64,000 nucleotides of DNA from Tetradesmus obliquus (taxonomy: Eukaryota; Chlorophyta; Chlorophyceae; Sphaeropleales; Scenedesmaceae): positions 1,347,001 to 1,411,000 of the forward strand of contig CP126195.1 of the NCBI GenBank assembly GCA_030272155.1, written 5' to 3'. This document shows, one piece after another, positions 23,009 through 31,547 of this stretch. Below the pieces are notes generated by a model. That model ran no database searches. It had not been told where the DNA came from and saw nothing but the letters and a program-made list of their open reading frames with translations. The stretch's first letter is position 1. Each line of letters opens with the position of its first letter. Made by a program: the position numbers and the translations under genes.

Positions 23009-26000
23009 TCAGTCTTCATCGATGCTGCTGGCACCTGGTATGTACCCTGTCACGCGCCCAAACTCGTCATGAGGAAGGTCGGGGTACAGCAGCGCTGATG
23101 GGTCATCCACAGCTGGAGGGTACTGCACTTCAAACAGCTGCAGCCCCTTTGCAGGAGCCACGTTGTAGCCGCGCCAGAAGCCGCCGGCTCCTGCGAAAGA
23201 ATGACACAAAAAAATAACACATAACATGTCATGTAACAATATATAGCGACAAAGTGGAAAGCATTGTCAAGCAGCAGCTGGTGTTTGAAGGCGGCCCTCT
23301 CGCCCACATGTCAAAGTGTGAGGCAGCAGCAGCCACCATTGCCCCTGCCAACAAAACCAACCCCTTGCGCCAACATCACAGCTGATTCAATGACTGTCCA
23401 GCAGGCTCGCCAAAACAACTGTCATACCACCAACACATGCGTGTGCACCCAGATTCAGTGGTCAGGCATCCATCGGTAGCCAGGCAGCGCACCTGGCGGC
23501 TGGTAGTTACCCACTTCCAGGCATGCAACAACATCCTGCAAGCCAAAGCGGCCTTGCCCAGCAGTTCAACTGCACCAACGAATGTGAATCCAACCTGATC
23601 AACATCTGACCATGCATGGCCAGATGTTGACCTTGGACCTTGGATACACACTGTGTATAAAACCCGCACCTGGCGGCTGGGTGTTGCCCACTTCCAGGCG
23701 TGACGCAATTTCCTGCAGGGCGATGCGGCCCTCCCCTAGCGCCAGCAGCGCGCCCGTCATGTGGCGCACCTGCTTGTACAGGAAGCCGCTGCCAGTGACC
23801 TGCAACAGGCATGCAGGCATGTAATCCTGTTTTATTGTGCGCCAGTTATGTGGCGCATCTGCTTGTACAGCAACCCGCTGCCAGTGACCTGCAGCGGTGC
23901 GCAGCAGGCATGCATAAGTATGACCGATGCTCGCGGAACCTATTAGGTCAAGGTGTTGAAAAGCTAGCCATACATACGCACGCTACGAAAACAGGTCTTG
24001 CATGCAGAACTGAAGTGCGTGTCATGCGCACCTCCAGCCGTACTGCATCAAAGTTGTCCTCAACCAGCTCCAGCCGCTCCAGGGTTTTGACCGGGTTGCG
24101 CCGCAGCCTCTCAGGGCTATCATGTGACGCACCCCGGCACCACCCCACAGCATGCCCTAAAGCCAACCCCACATAAAGGCCTAAAGCCTAAAGCCTAAAG
24201 CCAACCCCACATAAAGCTCTACAGCCAACATACACACGCACGCCCAGGCATTAAGACCTTTTATCAGGAAATGCATGTTCTGCGCACCTCCAGCCGCACT
24301 GCTGCCGGACCGTCTTCAACCAAATCCAGCCGCTCCAGGGTTTTAACTGGGTTGCGCCGCAGCCTCTCCGGGCTGTTGTTGGAGAACTGCGTGAAGTCGT
24401 GCCGCCCCGCCGCCAGCGCAACCCACAAACACCACACTTCAACACCCACAAATAGCCATAGGAAAAGAACATGGCCGCACCTCCAGCCATACTGCATCGG
24501 GGCTGTTTTCCACGAGATCCAGCCGCTCCAGTGCTTTTACCGGGTTGTGCCACAGCCTCTCAGGGCAGTTGTTTGAACTGCGTGAAGTGCCGCACCACCA
24601 GCAGCACAACCCACAAACATCAAATACTATAACACCCACAGAATACCTCGGTTTTATAGCCATCGGAAAAGAACATGGCCGCACCTCCAGGCGTACAGCG
24701 TCGGGGCTGCTTTCAACCAGATCAAGCCGCTCCAGGGTTTTGACCGGGTTGCGCCGCAGCCGCTCAGGGCTGTTGTTGGAGAACTGCGTGAAGTCGTGCC
24801 GCCCCACCAGCAGCAAAACCCACAAACAGCTCGCCTTAACACCCACAAACACCTCGATATCATAGCCAAAGGAAAAGGACATGGCCGCACCTCCAGCCGC
24901 ACTGCTGCCGGACCATCTGCAACCAGATCAAGCCGCTCCAAGGTTTTGACCGGGTTGCGCTGCAGCCGCTCAGGGCTGTTGATTGAGAACTGCGTGAAGT
25001 TGTGCCGCCCCACCAGCAGCAAAACCCACAAACAGCTCGGCTTAACACCCACAAACACCTCGATATCATAGCCAAAGGAAAAGGACATGGCCGCACCTCC
25101 AGCCGCACTGCTGCTGGACCATCTGCAACCAGATCAAGCCGCTCCAAGGTTTTGACCGGGTTGCGCCGCAGCCGCTCAGGGCTGTTGGTTGAGAACTGCG
25201 TGAAGTCGTGCCGCCCCACCAGCAGCAAAACCCACAAACAGCTCGGCTTAACACCCACAAACACCTCGATATCATAGCCATGGGCAAAGAACATGGCCGC
25301 ACCTTCAGCCGCACTGTTGCCGGACCGTCCTCAACCAGATCAAGCCGCTCCAAGGTTTTGACCGGGTTGCGCCGCAGCCTCTCAGGGCTGTCATGTGACG
25401 CATCCCCGCACCACCCCACACAAGACCCTAAAGCCAACCATACACAAGCAGGCCCAGGCATTGAGATCTTGCATCAGGCAATGCATGTTTTGCGCACCTC
25501 CAGCCGCACTGCTGCCGGACCGTCGTCAACCAGATCAAGCCGCTGCAAGGTTTTAACCGGGTTGCGCCGCAGCCTCTCAGCGCTGTTGTTTGAGAACTGC
25601 GTGAAGTCGTGCCGCCCCACCAGCAGCGCCGCGCCGGCGCGCATGGCTTCCAAGTCCAGCGGCCGCCGCGGGTGGTGGCAGTAGCGGCTGCGCAGGGGGT
25701 CGGCTGCGGCGCCTGTGTCGAGGTGGTAGTGGTACGTCTGGCGGGACAGTACAGCAGCAGTGTTGTAGTACTATGATGTACAGATAACATGTCAATGGTG
25801 GAAGTTGCATCAGCTGTCGAGGCTGTGACGGCACGGCTGTGTGCGGGGACGCGGTGCATTAGATGTTGTTGCGTGTTGCAGCAAGGGTAGTGTTACGTGG
25901 AGAGGCACCTAGGTGGTGGGTGGTGGCAGTAGCGGCTGCGCAGGGGGTCTGCTTCAGCGCCTGTGTCGAGGTGGTAGTGGTACGTCTGGCGGGACAGTAC

Positions 26001-26803
26001 AGCAGCAGTGTTGTAGTACTATGATGTACAGATAACATGTCAATGGTGGAAGTTGCATCAGCTGTCGAGGCTGTGACGGCACGGCTGTGTGCGGGGACGC
26101 GGTGCATTAGATGTTGTTGCGTGTTGCAGCAAGGGTAGTGTTACGTGGAGAGGCACCTAGGTGGTGGGTGGTGGCAGTAGCGGCTGCGCAGGGGGTCGGC
26201 TACAGCCCCTGTGTCCAAATGGTAGTGGTACGTCTGTGTGGAAGGATGGGGCAGTGCAGTGCAACAAAACACTGTTGAGTGGACAACAGAGAACAGAAGA
26301 TACTTCACCGGCTCCTGGAGTTCAGCACAGCAGGGGCCGCCAATGATCTGTACCAACCCCGATCACACCTTCAAGCAGCGCTGACACGGTGACGTTGAAG
26401 TCTGGTGCGGTCTGCCGCATCCAGAACACAATGTGCTGGGACAACCTCAACCTTGTGTAATTTGTTGTTTCGGCACCCAGCAAACCATGCCTGCATGCCC
26501 TTGTACCGTTGCATGTGCAGACTATGCGCCTGCCTTTGGTACAGCCTGCGAAAATGCCGCGCAGCTGGCCAACAGCAAGCATGGTGACTAGCGCCAAGGT
26601 TTCCAAAGTCGAGTTTTAAAGCAGCCACACCTTGCGCAGTGCTGACACGGTCACGTTGAAGTCTGGCGCGGTCTGCCTCATCCAGAACACGCGGATGTCA
26701 CCCGGCAGCAGCGAGTTGAGCTTGTAGGGGAACTTGCCAGGATCGATGCTGCTGCTGTTGGTGAAGAACTGCACCACCTGCAGCAGCAACAATCGTGTCA
26801 ATC

Positions 26804-26853
<50 letters not shown>

Positions 26854-26956
26854 GACAGCAGCAGCGAGTTGAGCTTGTAGGGGAACTTGCCAGGGTCGAT
26901 GCTGCTGCTGTTGGTGAAGAACTGCACCACCTGCAGCAGCAACAATCGTGTCAATC

Positions 26957-27006
<50 letters not shown>

Positions 27007-27693
27007 GACACCAGCAGCGAGTTGAGCTTGTAGGGGAACCTTCAGGCGTCAATGCTGCTGCTGTTGGTGAAGAACTGCACCACCTGCAGCAGCAGCAGCA
27101 GCAGCAATAGCAGCAGCAGGGACAGCAGCAGTGAAATGAGGCTGTAGGGGAACTTGGCGGCGTCAATGCTGCTGCTGTTGGTGAAGAACTGCACCACTTA
27201 CAAACCACCTGCAGCAGCAGCAGCAGCATGCGGCAGCATGAAGTTCACACCCAGATGAACTTCAAATCCATGGCAAGGTGAACTCCAAACCCAGCAGCGT
27301 GATGTTCAAACTCAGCAGTGACAAGCTCAAACTCAGCAGCATGAACCCGCACCTAACAGCTAAATGTTCACACCCAGCAGCATGAACTTCACACCCATCA
27401 AGGCGTGAACTTCACACCTACCCACCTGCCCTCTGGCATGCACGCCAGCATCGGTACGCCCCGCTGCACACACACCCAGGCACCTCCTGCCTTCCCGCAG
27501 AACCGTGGAAAGTGCACGCTCAACTTCACCCTGAATTGTCACTGCATGTGTTTGTTTTTGCAACTGCCAGCCTGAATAGGCAGTGCCGTCGTAACTGACA
27601 AGCATGCGGAAGCTCAGCCTGCCAAGCTGCTCTGTTGGGTCGTCATCGAGGCCTGCTGTTGCTGCTGCTTGACGTTTGACGCGGCGGTCGCTC

Positions 27694-27724
<31 letters not shown>

Positions 27725-27941
27725 TGAGCTCGTCAGTGCTGCTACCGCTGCTACTGCTGCTACTGCTGTCTGTTGCTACGCTAATGCTTCTAGTGCTATT
27801 GCTGCTGCTGCAACTGCTTGACTGTGGGTTTGCTGCAAGTGCTGTTGGTTGTAGCTGCATTGCTGCTGTTGCTGCTGCTGCAGCTACTGCCTGGAGACTG
27901 CAGCCATTTTGCTGAGAGCTGCAGCCTGCTGTGCCTTGCAT
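23009..27941 (-). CDS. tRNA pseudouridine synthase, TruA family
   Basis: Isomerises uridine to pseudouridine in tRNA (TruA/PUS3-type, classically positions 38-40). Exons on the minus strand: 27941-27426, 26777-26631, 25737-25498, 23799-23670, 23190-23009. All phases match, giving 404 residues from the ATG at 27941. A longer start at 28232 would give 501 residues. Motifs: FRMLVSYDGTAYSGWQ; the catalytic loop CAAGRTDAGVHARGQ with Asp about 164; LPGDIRVFWMRQTAPDFN; YHYHLDTGAAADPLRSRY; LVGRHDFTQFSN; and the C-terminal GSGFLYKQVRHMTGALLALG. These follow the order of the TruA fold. The N-terminal about 100 residues are Ser/Ala-rich and low complexity, possibly an organelle-targeting extension. Four of the five exons are flanked by tandem partial copies. 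The start lies inside or next to the TMEM42-like gene. Confidence 0.93.
23485..23900 (-). repeat. Partial copies flanking the fourth TruA exon
   Basis: The true exon is 23799-23670. Upstream on the minus strand (about 23895-23836) is a diverged copy of its acceptor and start (VTGSGLLYKQMRHIT). Downstream (about 23540-23485) is a copy of its end and donor (LEVGNYQPP-A, GTGCGC). One copy lies on each side, with the polarity seen elsewhere. Confidence 0.8.
24028..25494 (-). repeat. Seven downstream copies of the end of the third TruA exon
   Basis: The complete exon is 25737-25498. Below it are seven partial copies of its 3' part (VGRHDFTQFSNNSPERLRRNPVK through VRLEV) with the GAG/GTGCG donor. 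They end near 24030, 24285, 24477, 24680, 24886, 25092 and 25298. The central copies are spaced 206 bp and share intron sequence (AACACCCACAAACACCTCGATATCATAG). Outer copies are diverged or truncated; the two at the edges lose the 5' part after TCAGGGCT and share a different filler (CATGTGACGCA). Copies vary at replacement sites (VEDGPAAVRLEV, VESSPDAVRLEV, VEDNFDAVRLEV), so they are not identical assembly echoes. Confidence 0.92.
24153..24222. repeat. Short CCTAAAG heptamer repeat
   Basis: About three consecutive CCTAAAG units at 24179-24200, with further single copies nearby (CCCTAAAGCC at 24154, AAAGCCAACC repeats). Similar in length and composition to plant-type telomere repeats but not identical; sits inside the TruA exon-copy array. 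Confidence 0.6.
25681..26236 (-). repeat. 248-bp tandem repeat carrying the start of the third TruA exon
   Basis: GTAGCGGCTGCGCAGGG recurs at 25681, 25929 and 26177, a period of 248 bp. Each unit holds, on the minus strand, an acceptor and the start of the exon (TYHYHLDTGA-ADPLRSRYCHHP) plus about 160 bp of intron. Only the unit joined to 25680-25498 completes the exon. The first and second units are nearly identical; the third is diverged (TACAGCCCCTGTGTCCAAAT). Confidence 0.9.
26365..26430 (-). repeat. Copy of the end of the second TruA exon
   Basis: Reads VFWMRQTAPDFNVTVSALL on the minus strand, duplicating the 3' part of exon 26777-26631, but the donor region is altered (CTTGAAGGTGTGA). 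Downstream-type partial copy. Confidence 0.8.
26780..27215 (-). repeat. Three upstream copies of the second TruA exon start with (CTG)n tracts
   Basis: On the minus strand the acceptor and first about 75 bases of the exon (VVQFFTNSSSIDPGKFPYK) occur at about 27200, 27085 and 26933 and finally, complete, at 26777. Between them are long (CTG)n runs (CAG on the plus strand at 26802-26852 and 26958-27004). The two more distal copies carry changes (ASIDAAKFPYSLI-, SIDA-RFPYKL). Confidence 0.88.
27216..27425 (-). repeat. Intronic AACTTCACACCCA-type repeats
   Basis: First intron of the TruA gene contains about seven degenerate repeats of GCAGCATGAAC/TTCA-AC-C-A spaced 25-35 bp (for example 27230, 27262, 27300, 27325, 27360, 27385). 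Low-complexity intron filler with no evident function. Confidence 0.6.
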
Positions 27942-28117
27942 GGCTTCATCTGCAGCAGCAGCAGCCACAACTGCTGCACATCTGCTGCTGCTGAATCCGC
28001 GGCGTGTGTCTGCTTCACAGCAGCTGCTGCTGCGTACAAAGCCAACTGCATCGCTGCCTGCAGCAGCAGCAGCTGCTGCTGCCACAGTTGCGCTGCTGCC
28101 CCATACTCCCGGCACAT

Positions 28118-28770
28118 TCACGCTGCTTTGGTCTTGCCATGCTGCTGCTGCTGATGGTCTTGCAAAGCTGCTGATTTGGTTTCTGCTGCTGCTGCTGCTG
28201 CTGGCTCCGGCTTCCCCGCAACTGACATGCATATGAGCAGCAGCCCAGCAGAGACCAGCGCAATGCCTGCTGCCCACTGGCGGCTGATGGCCTCTGCAAA
28301 CAGCAGGTGGCCCAGCAGGCCCTGCAGCAGCAGCAGCAGCACCAACGTATGTAACCTATCGTGCAATATACACCAGACCAGTACTGGTGAGTCAGGTGGC
28401 TGAGTCACGCTTCTGCTCTGTCAGCACAGGCACAGGCACAGGCCAACAACCAGTGCGCATGGCACAGCCAAGCCGTCAGCAACAGCAGAGAACCTCAGCT
28501 GTTGCTGCATGCTGATGCATCAACTCAGTGCCGTCACCCAGCTGCCTGCCCCACCCTGCTGCTGCTGCTGTTGCTGGGGCTGTTTCCTATGGTCACCAAG
28601 CCAGCAGATCCGCACCGTTGCCGCCATGTTGGCAGCGGTGCTGAGCACTGTGGCCTGCAGCGAAGGCAGCCGCCGCAGGCTTCGCACAAACAGCGCTGTC
28701 ATTGCTGCGTTGATGACAGCCATGGTGCAATAGGCGGCTACGTGGCAGGCCTTTGCACCAAGCAGCGCCC
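28118..28770 (-). CDS. TMEM42/EamA-like small membrane protein, C-terminal exons
   Basis: Two exons, 28770-28616 and 28321-28118, join in phase 0. They encode GALLGAKACHVAAYCTMAVINAAMTALFVRSLRR, then LPSLQATVLSTAANMAAT and GLLGHLLFAEAISRQWAAG, then a helix IALVSAGLLLICMSV and a Gln/Ala-rich tail ending in TGA at 28118. The pattern N-A-x-M(T/W)-x-x-F-x-x-(S/A)L followed by V-(T/S)-x-x-AN and a last helix with G-x-LL-(F/Y)-x-E fits TMEM42 and other single-repeat relatives of EamA/drug-metabolite transporters. The N-terminal helices are missing; I could not find their exons in 28950-30240. Transport substrate unknown. The 3' end overlaps a possible long form of the TruA protein, read in a different frame of the same strand. 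Confidence 0.6.
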
Positions 28771-28965
28771 CTGTGAAGTGGCTGCTGCAGGGGTGAAGGC
28801 AGAGAGTGAAGAGAGAGGTGAGGGAGGGATGCAGGGCGGGAGCAGACACCACAGCAGGAAATCAGGGTTGACAGAGAGTGGGCGTTGTTCAAGGTTGCAG
28901 GCCCTTGCACCAAGCAGCGCCCCTGTAAAGTGGCTGCTGCAGGGATGAAGCGAGAGTGAAGAGAG
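28771..28965 (-). repeat. Upstream copy of a TMEM42-like exon start
   Basis: The minus-strand acceptor region CTGCAGCAGCCACTTCACAG followed by GGGCGCTGCTTGGTGCAA, used by the exon at 28770, recurs at about 28945-28905 with a few changes. A CTCTCTTCACTCT pyrimidine tract precedes both. Upstream-type partial copy. Confidence 0.75.
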
Positions 28966-30389
28966 AGGTGAGAGAGGGTGGGATGCAGGGCGGCAGCAGG
29001 CACAACAGCACGGAGTTTAGGAGTAGAAGGGGAGTGGAAGCGGGAGGGGTTTGAGGTTGCAGGATGAGACGCTGATGAGCAACCTTTGGGCAGCAGCAGC
29101 AGTAGCACTAGCAGCAGCAGCAGCAGTGCGGGTGCAGCACTACAGCGACCTCACGTTGATGATTAAAGTGTCTGCAAGCGTCTAAATTGAACGAAAGCAT
29201 TGCCAGAGGACTGCTAGCAGTTCCTGCAGGCCACGAGTTGGACTGGCAACGAGTCAACTGGTGCGAGCAGCTCTTGGACGGTCAGCAGAGGCTGCGCGTT
29301 GCTGCATGATGCTAGTAATGACGTCTCAAAATCATTTTTATGACAAAATCCAGCTCTAACCTGCATGCTGCGAAGCCGAATTTGCCGAATGCTGCTGCTG
29401 CCGCTCCCAGCAGTCCAGCTACAGCACAACACACCGCTGACGAGGCATGCACAGAGCGCATCAGGTGTCCGTGACCTGCTTAACAGCTGTTCCGATTACA
29501 TCTGTTGCGGGTACAAATGGCTGCAAAGTGCAGATGTGCAAGCAGTGATACCTATTTTGACATTTGACAAGTGACGCAGATGCATCATGTGTGTCATGTG
29601 CTGCCATAAGCACGTGTTGGGCAGTATAGACACGATCGCGTTGTTCTTATGCCATTTTGCCCATCAGGACAACACATCTCAGCATGCGGTGCGAGCACGC
29701 ACTAGTCAGTAATGCAGAGGTCAAGTGCAGCTTGAGGGGTAGTCTGGATCAGCGTGTGCTGCAAACGCGATTGTTGCAACCTATACTGCAGTCCAGATGT
29801 TTTGCAGGGTTCTGCGTCACAGCGCTCTTGCACAATGCATACCCGCAGACAGATTTCTTTCTTTTCCCAGGGAGCCGGGACAAATTGACGCACCAGTCAC
29901 TGAGTCTGAGTGATGGGTACGCAAGGAGGCTGTGGCTGCTCACGCATAGCTTCAGGCCTGCACTTTTAAGTAGATTGACGCAGATGCAATTCTAACCAAT
30001 TTCGAAGGTGCTCATCTGCTGCAAACAACGCAACATTGGGAACATGGTCATGCTGTCACTGCTGGTGTAACCAGTCAACCCTAGCACCAAGTCGGCTGAC
30101 AGACTAAAGCTGTGTTTGAACCGGTCATTACGGTTTATGAAGCGTTGATTGTATGCCTCTACCACGGTACCAGCGTGCCTTACGGTGACATCGACCGTCC
30201 CAACTACCAATGAAGGCGTTGAGGTTGCCCTCGTTTTCATTTGAAGCGGTTATAATATATAAGCGAAATGATTGAGGGGCCATTATACGGCTCGGACACC
30301 TGGGTTACGCAAGGTATAGAGTAAACTTGAGTGTGCGCACAATCCCACCCGCTTAGCGTGACTGCCGCGGACCAATAACGATAATATAA
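28966..30389. other. Poorly explained region between divergent genes
   Basis: 28966-29150 is purine-rich on the plus strand (GAGAGAGG, GGGAGTGGAAGCGGGAGG) and may be intron of the TMEM42-like gene. 29450-30350 is less GC-rich and lacks CTG repeats. A minus-strand frame from an ATG at 30240 to a stop at 29992 (82 residues, GTVVEAYNQRFINRNDRFKH, LVLGLTGYTSSDSMTMF) looks mildly coding and would be divergent from the gene at 30390. I cannot assign it. Confidence 0.3.
30251..30262 (+). promoter_or_regulatory. AT-rich TATA-like element
   Basis: TATAATATATAA lies 128-139 bases upstream of the ATG at 30390 in otherwise mixed sequence. It could serve the plus-strand secreted-protein gene, or both that and the weak minus-strand frame starting at 30240. 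Confidence 0.45.
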
Positions 30390-30460
30390 ATGGTGGAGGC
30401 GGCTGGCAGAGCTTCAATGCTGCTGGCAGCAAGTGAGTTCCAGCAGTCGGTCAGCCTGAC

Positions 30461-30542
<82 letters not shown>

Positions 30543-31023
30543 GTGAGCTTGCGTCCTTCAGCACCGCTGCATCTATAACCATCAGTCGAACTTAAGCAGC
30601 GGATGTATAGCTTCAGCTGTGTGCTCACCTGCACTCCCCTGCGCTGCTGCTGTCCCTGTCCTCAGGCACACTGCTGTTGCTACTGCTGGCAGCGCCAGCA
30701 GACGCAGCACCTCACTCCCGCAGCCTGCTGCAAACTGGCGGCAAGACCAGTAAAAACAGGGCTGACAATGAGCTGCGCGCAAGCGTTGCAACAAGCGACT
30801 CAATCCTGCTGGCAGTGCGCAGCGGCGCTGGCAGCGCCGGAATCCTGAGCGCTGCAAAGGATGGCATGGCACTTGCCCGCAAGGCTAGCAGTGCATCCGC
30901 CAGCCCCTCAGACTTTGCGCCGGGTGCCGGCAGCGACAGGCGGCGGCTGCTGCTGGCACTGCAGCAGTACCTGGCCCCACAATCAGGCTCAGCTCAAGCC
31001 TCCGCCACAGGCAATGATGCATT

Positions 31024-31080
<57 letters not shown>

Positions 31081-31315
31081 TTTGATGCAGCGCATTGCGC
31101 GCAAGCTGCTGCAGGGCAAGAGGGTCGGCGCAAATGCAGCGATCACCACATGGAGTGTCATGGCCACAGCTGGGGACGTCCAGGATGCGGCGTTTGGTGG
31201 TGCGCAGCTGATGGCAGTGCTGGATGCCACGCAGCAGGGCAACAAGCTGTCACGGCAGGTGTCCAGCCGCAACTCAGAGCCCACAGACTTTGACAAGAAA
31301 AGGACCACCGGCTAA
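30390..31315 (+). CDS. Secreted Ser/Ala-rich protein with LLQ motifs, unknown
   Basis: Exons 30390-30432 and 30666-31315 join in phase 1 (A/GC gives Ser) and yield 230 residues. The join creates a good signal peptide: MVEAAGRASMLLAAS then TLLLLLLAAPADA. The mature chain starts APHSRSLLQTGG. It contains RRRLLLALQQYL, a poly-Ser run encoded by (AGC)n at about 31025-31079, then LMQRIARKLLQGKRVG, and a C-terminus FGGAQLMAVLDATQQGNKL. R/S-x-LLQ tetrapeptides recur as in the protein encoded at 33933. Probably extracellular or cell-wall. No enzymatic domain recognised. Intron 1 carries the longest pure CAG tract of the window. The 3' end of the gene is duplicated downstream. Confidence 0.7.
30462..30541 (+). 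repeat. (CAG)26 microsatellite with duplicated donor
   Basis: About 26 uninterrupted CAG units in the signal-peptide intron. The exon-intron sequence at its left (GCAGCAAGTGAG, 30427-30438) is repeated at its right edge (30536-30547), so the expansion sits between two copies of the same splice donor. Unlike most tracts here, the sense strand is CAG, not CTG. Confidence 0.9.
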
Positions 31316-31547
31316 CCGGTGCATGCGAGTGTGCATTCATGCTGACAGGGATCCTGCTGGGGCGTTGTGGTTGTTGGTGTGCTGTTATTATCAGGGGAGC
31401 AGAAACGCCATGAGGCTGCTTTTGGTGGTGCGCAGCTGATGGCAGTGCTGGATGCCACGCAGCAGGGCAACAAGCTGTCGCGGCAGGTGTCCAGCCGCAA
31501 CTCGGAGCCCACAGACTTTGACAAACAGAGGACGACCGGCAGATAGA
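31188..31547 (+). repeat. Duplicated 3' end of the secreted-protein gene
   Basis: About 125 bases covering GGAQLMAVLDATQQGNKLSR to the stop (31190-31315) recur at 31419-31545 with few changes, ending ACCGGCAGATAG instead of ACCGGCTAA. The spacing is about 228 bp. The second copy is open to its own stop but has no start, acceptor or promoter. Confidence 0.9.

Noticed and set aside
24439-25461. Repeated 131-147-codon minus-strand frames that look like a multi-copy gene family
   Set aside because: They are the end copies of one TruA exon joined through intron; they lack acceptors and the catalytic part.
30463-30541. Poly-Gln protein start at 30390 read straight through the CAG tract
   Set aside because: Splicing A/GTGAGT to the acceptor at 30665 gives a proper signal peptide in phase; the unspliced reading does not.
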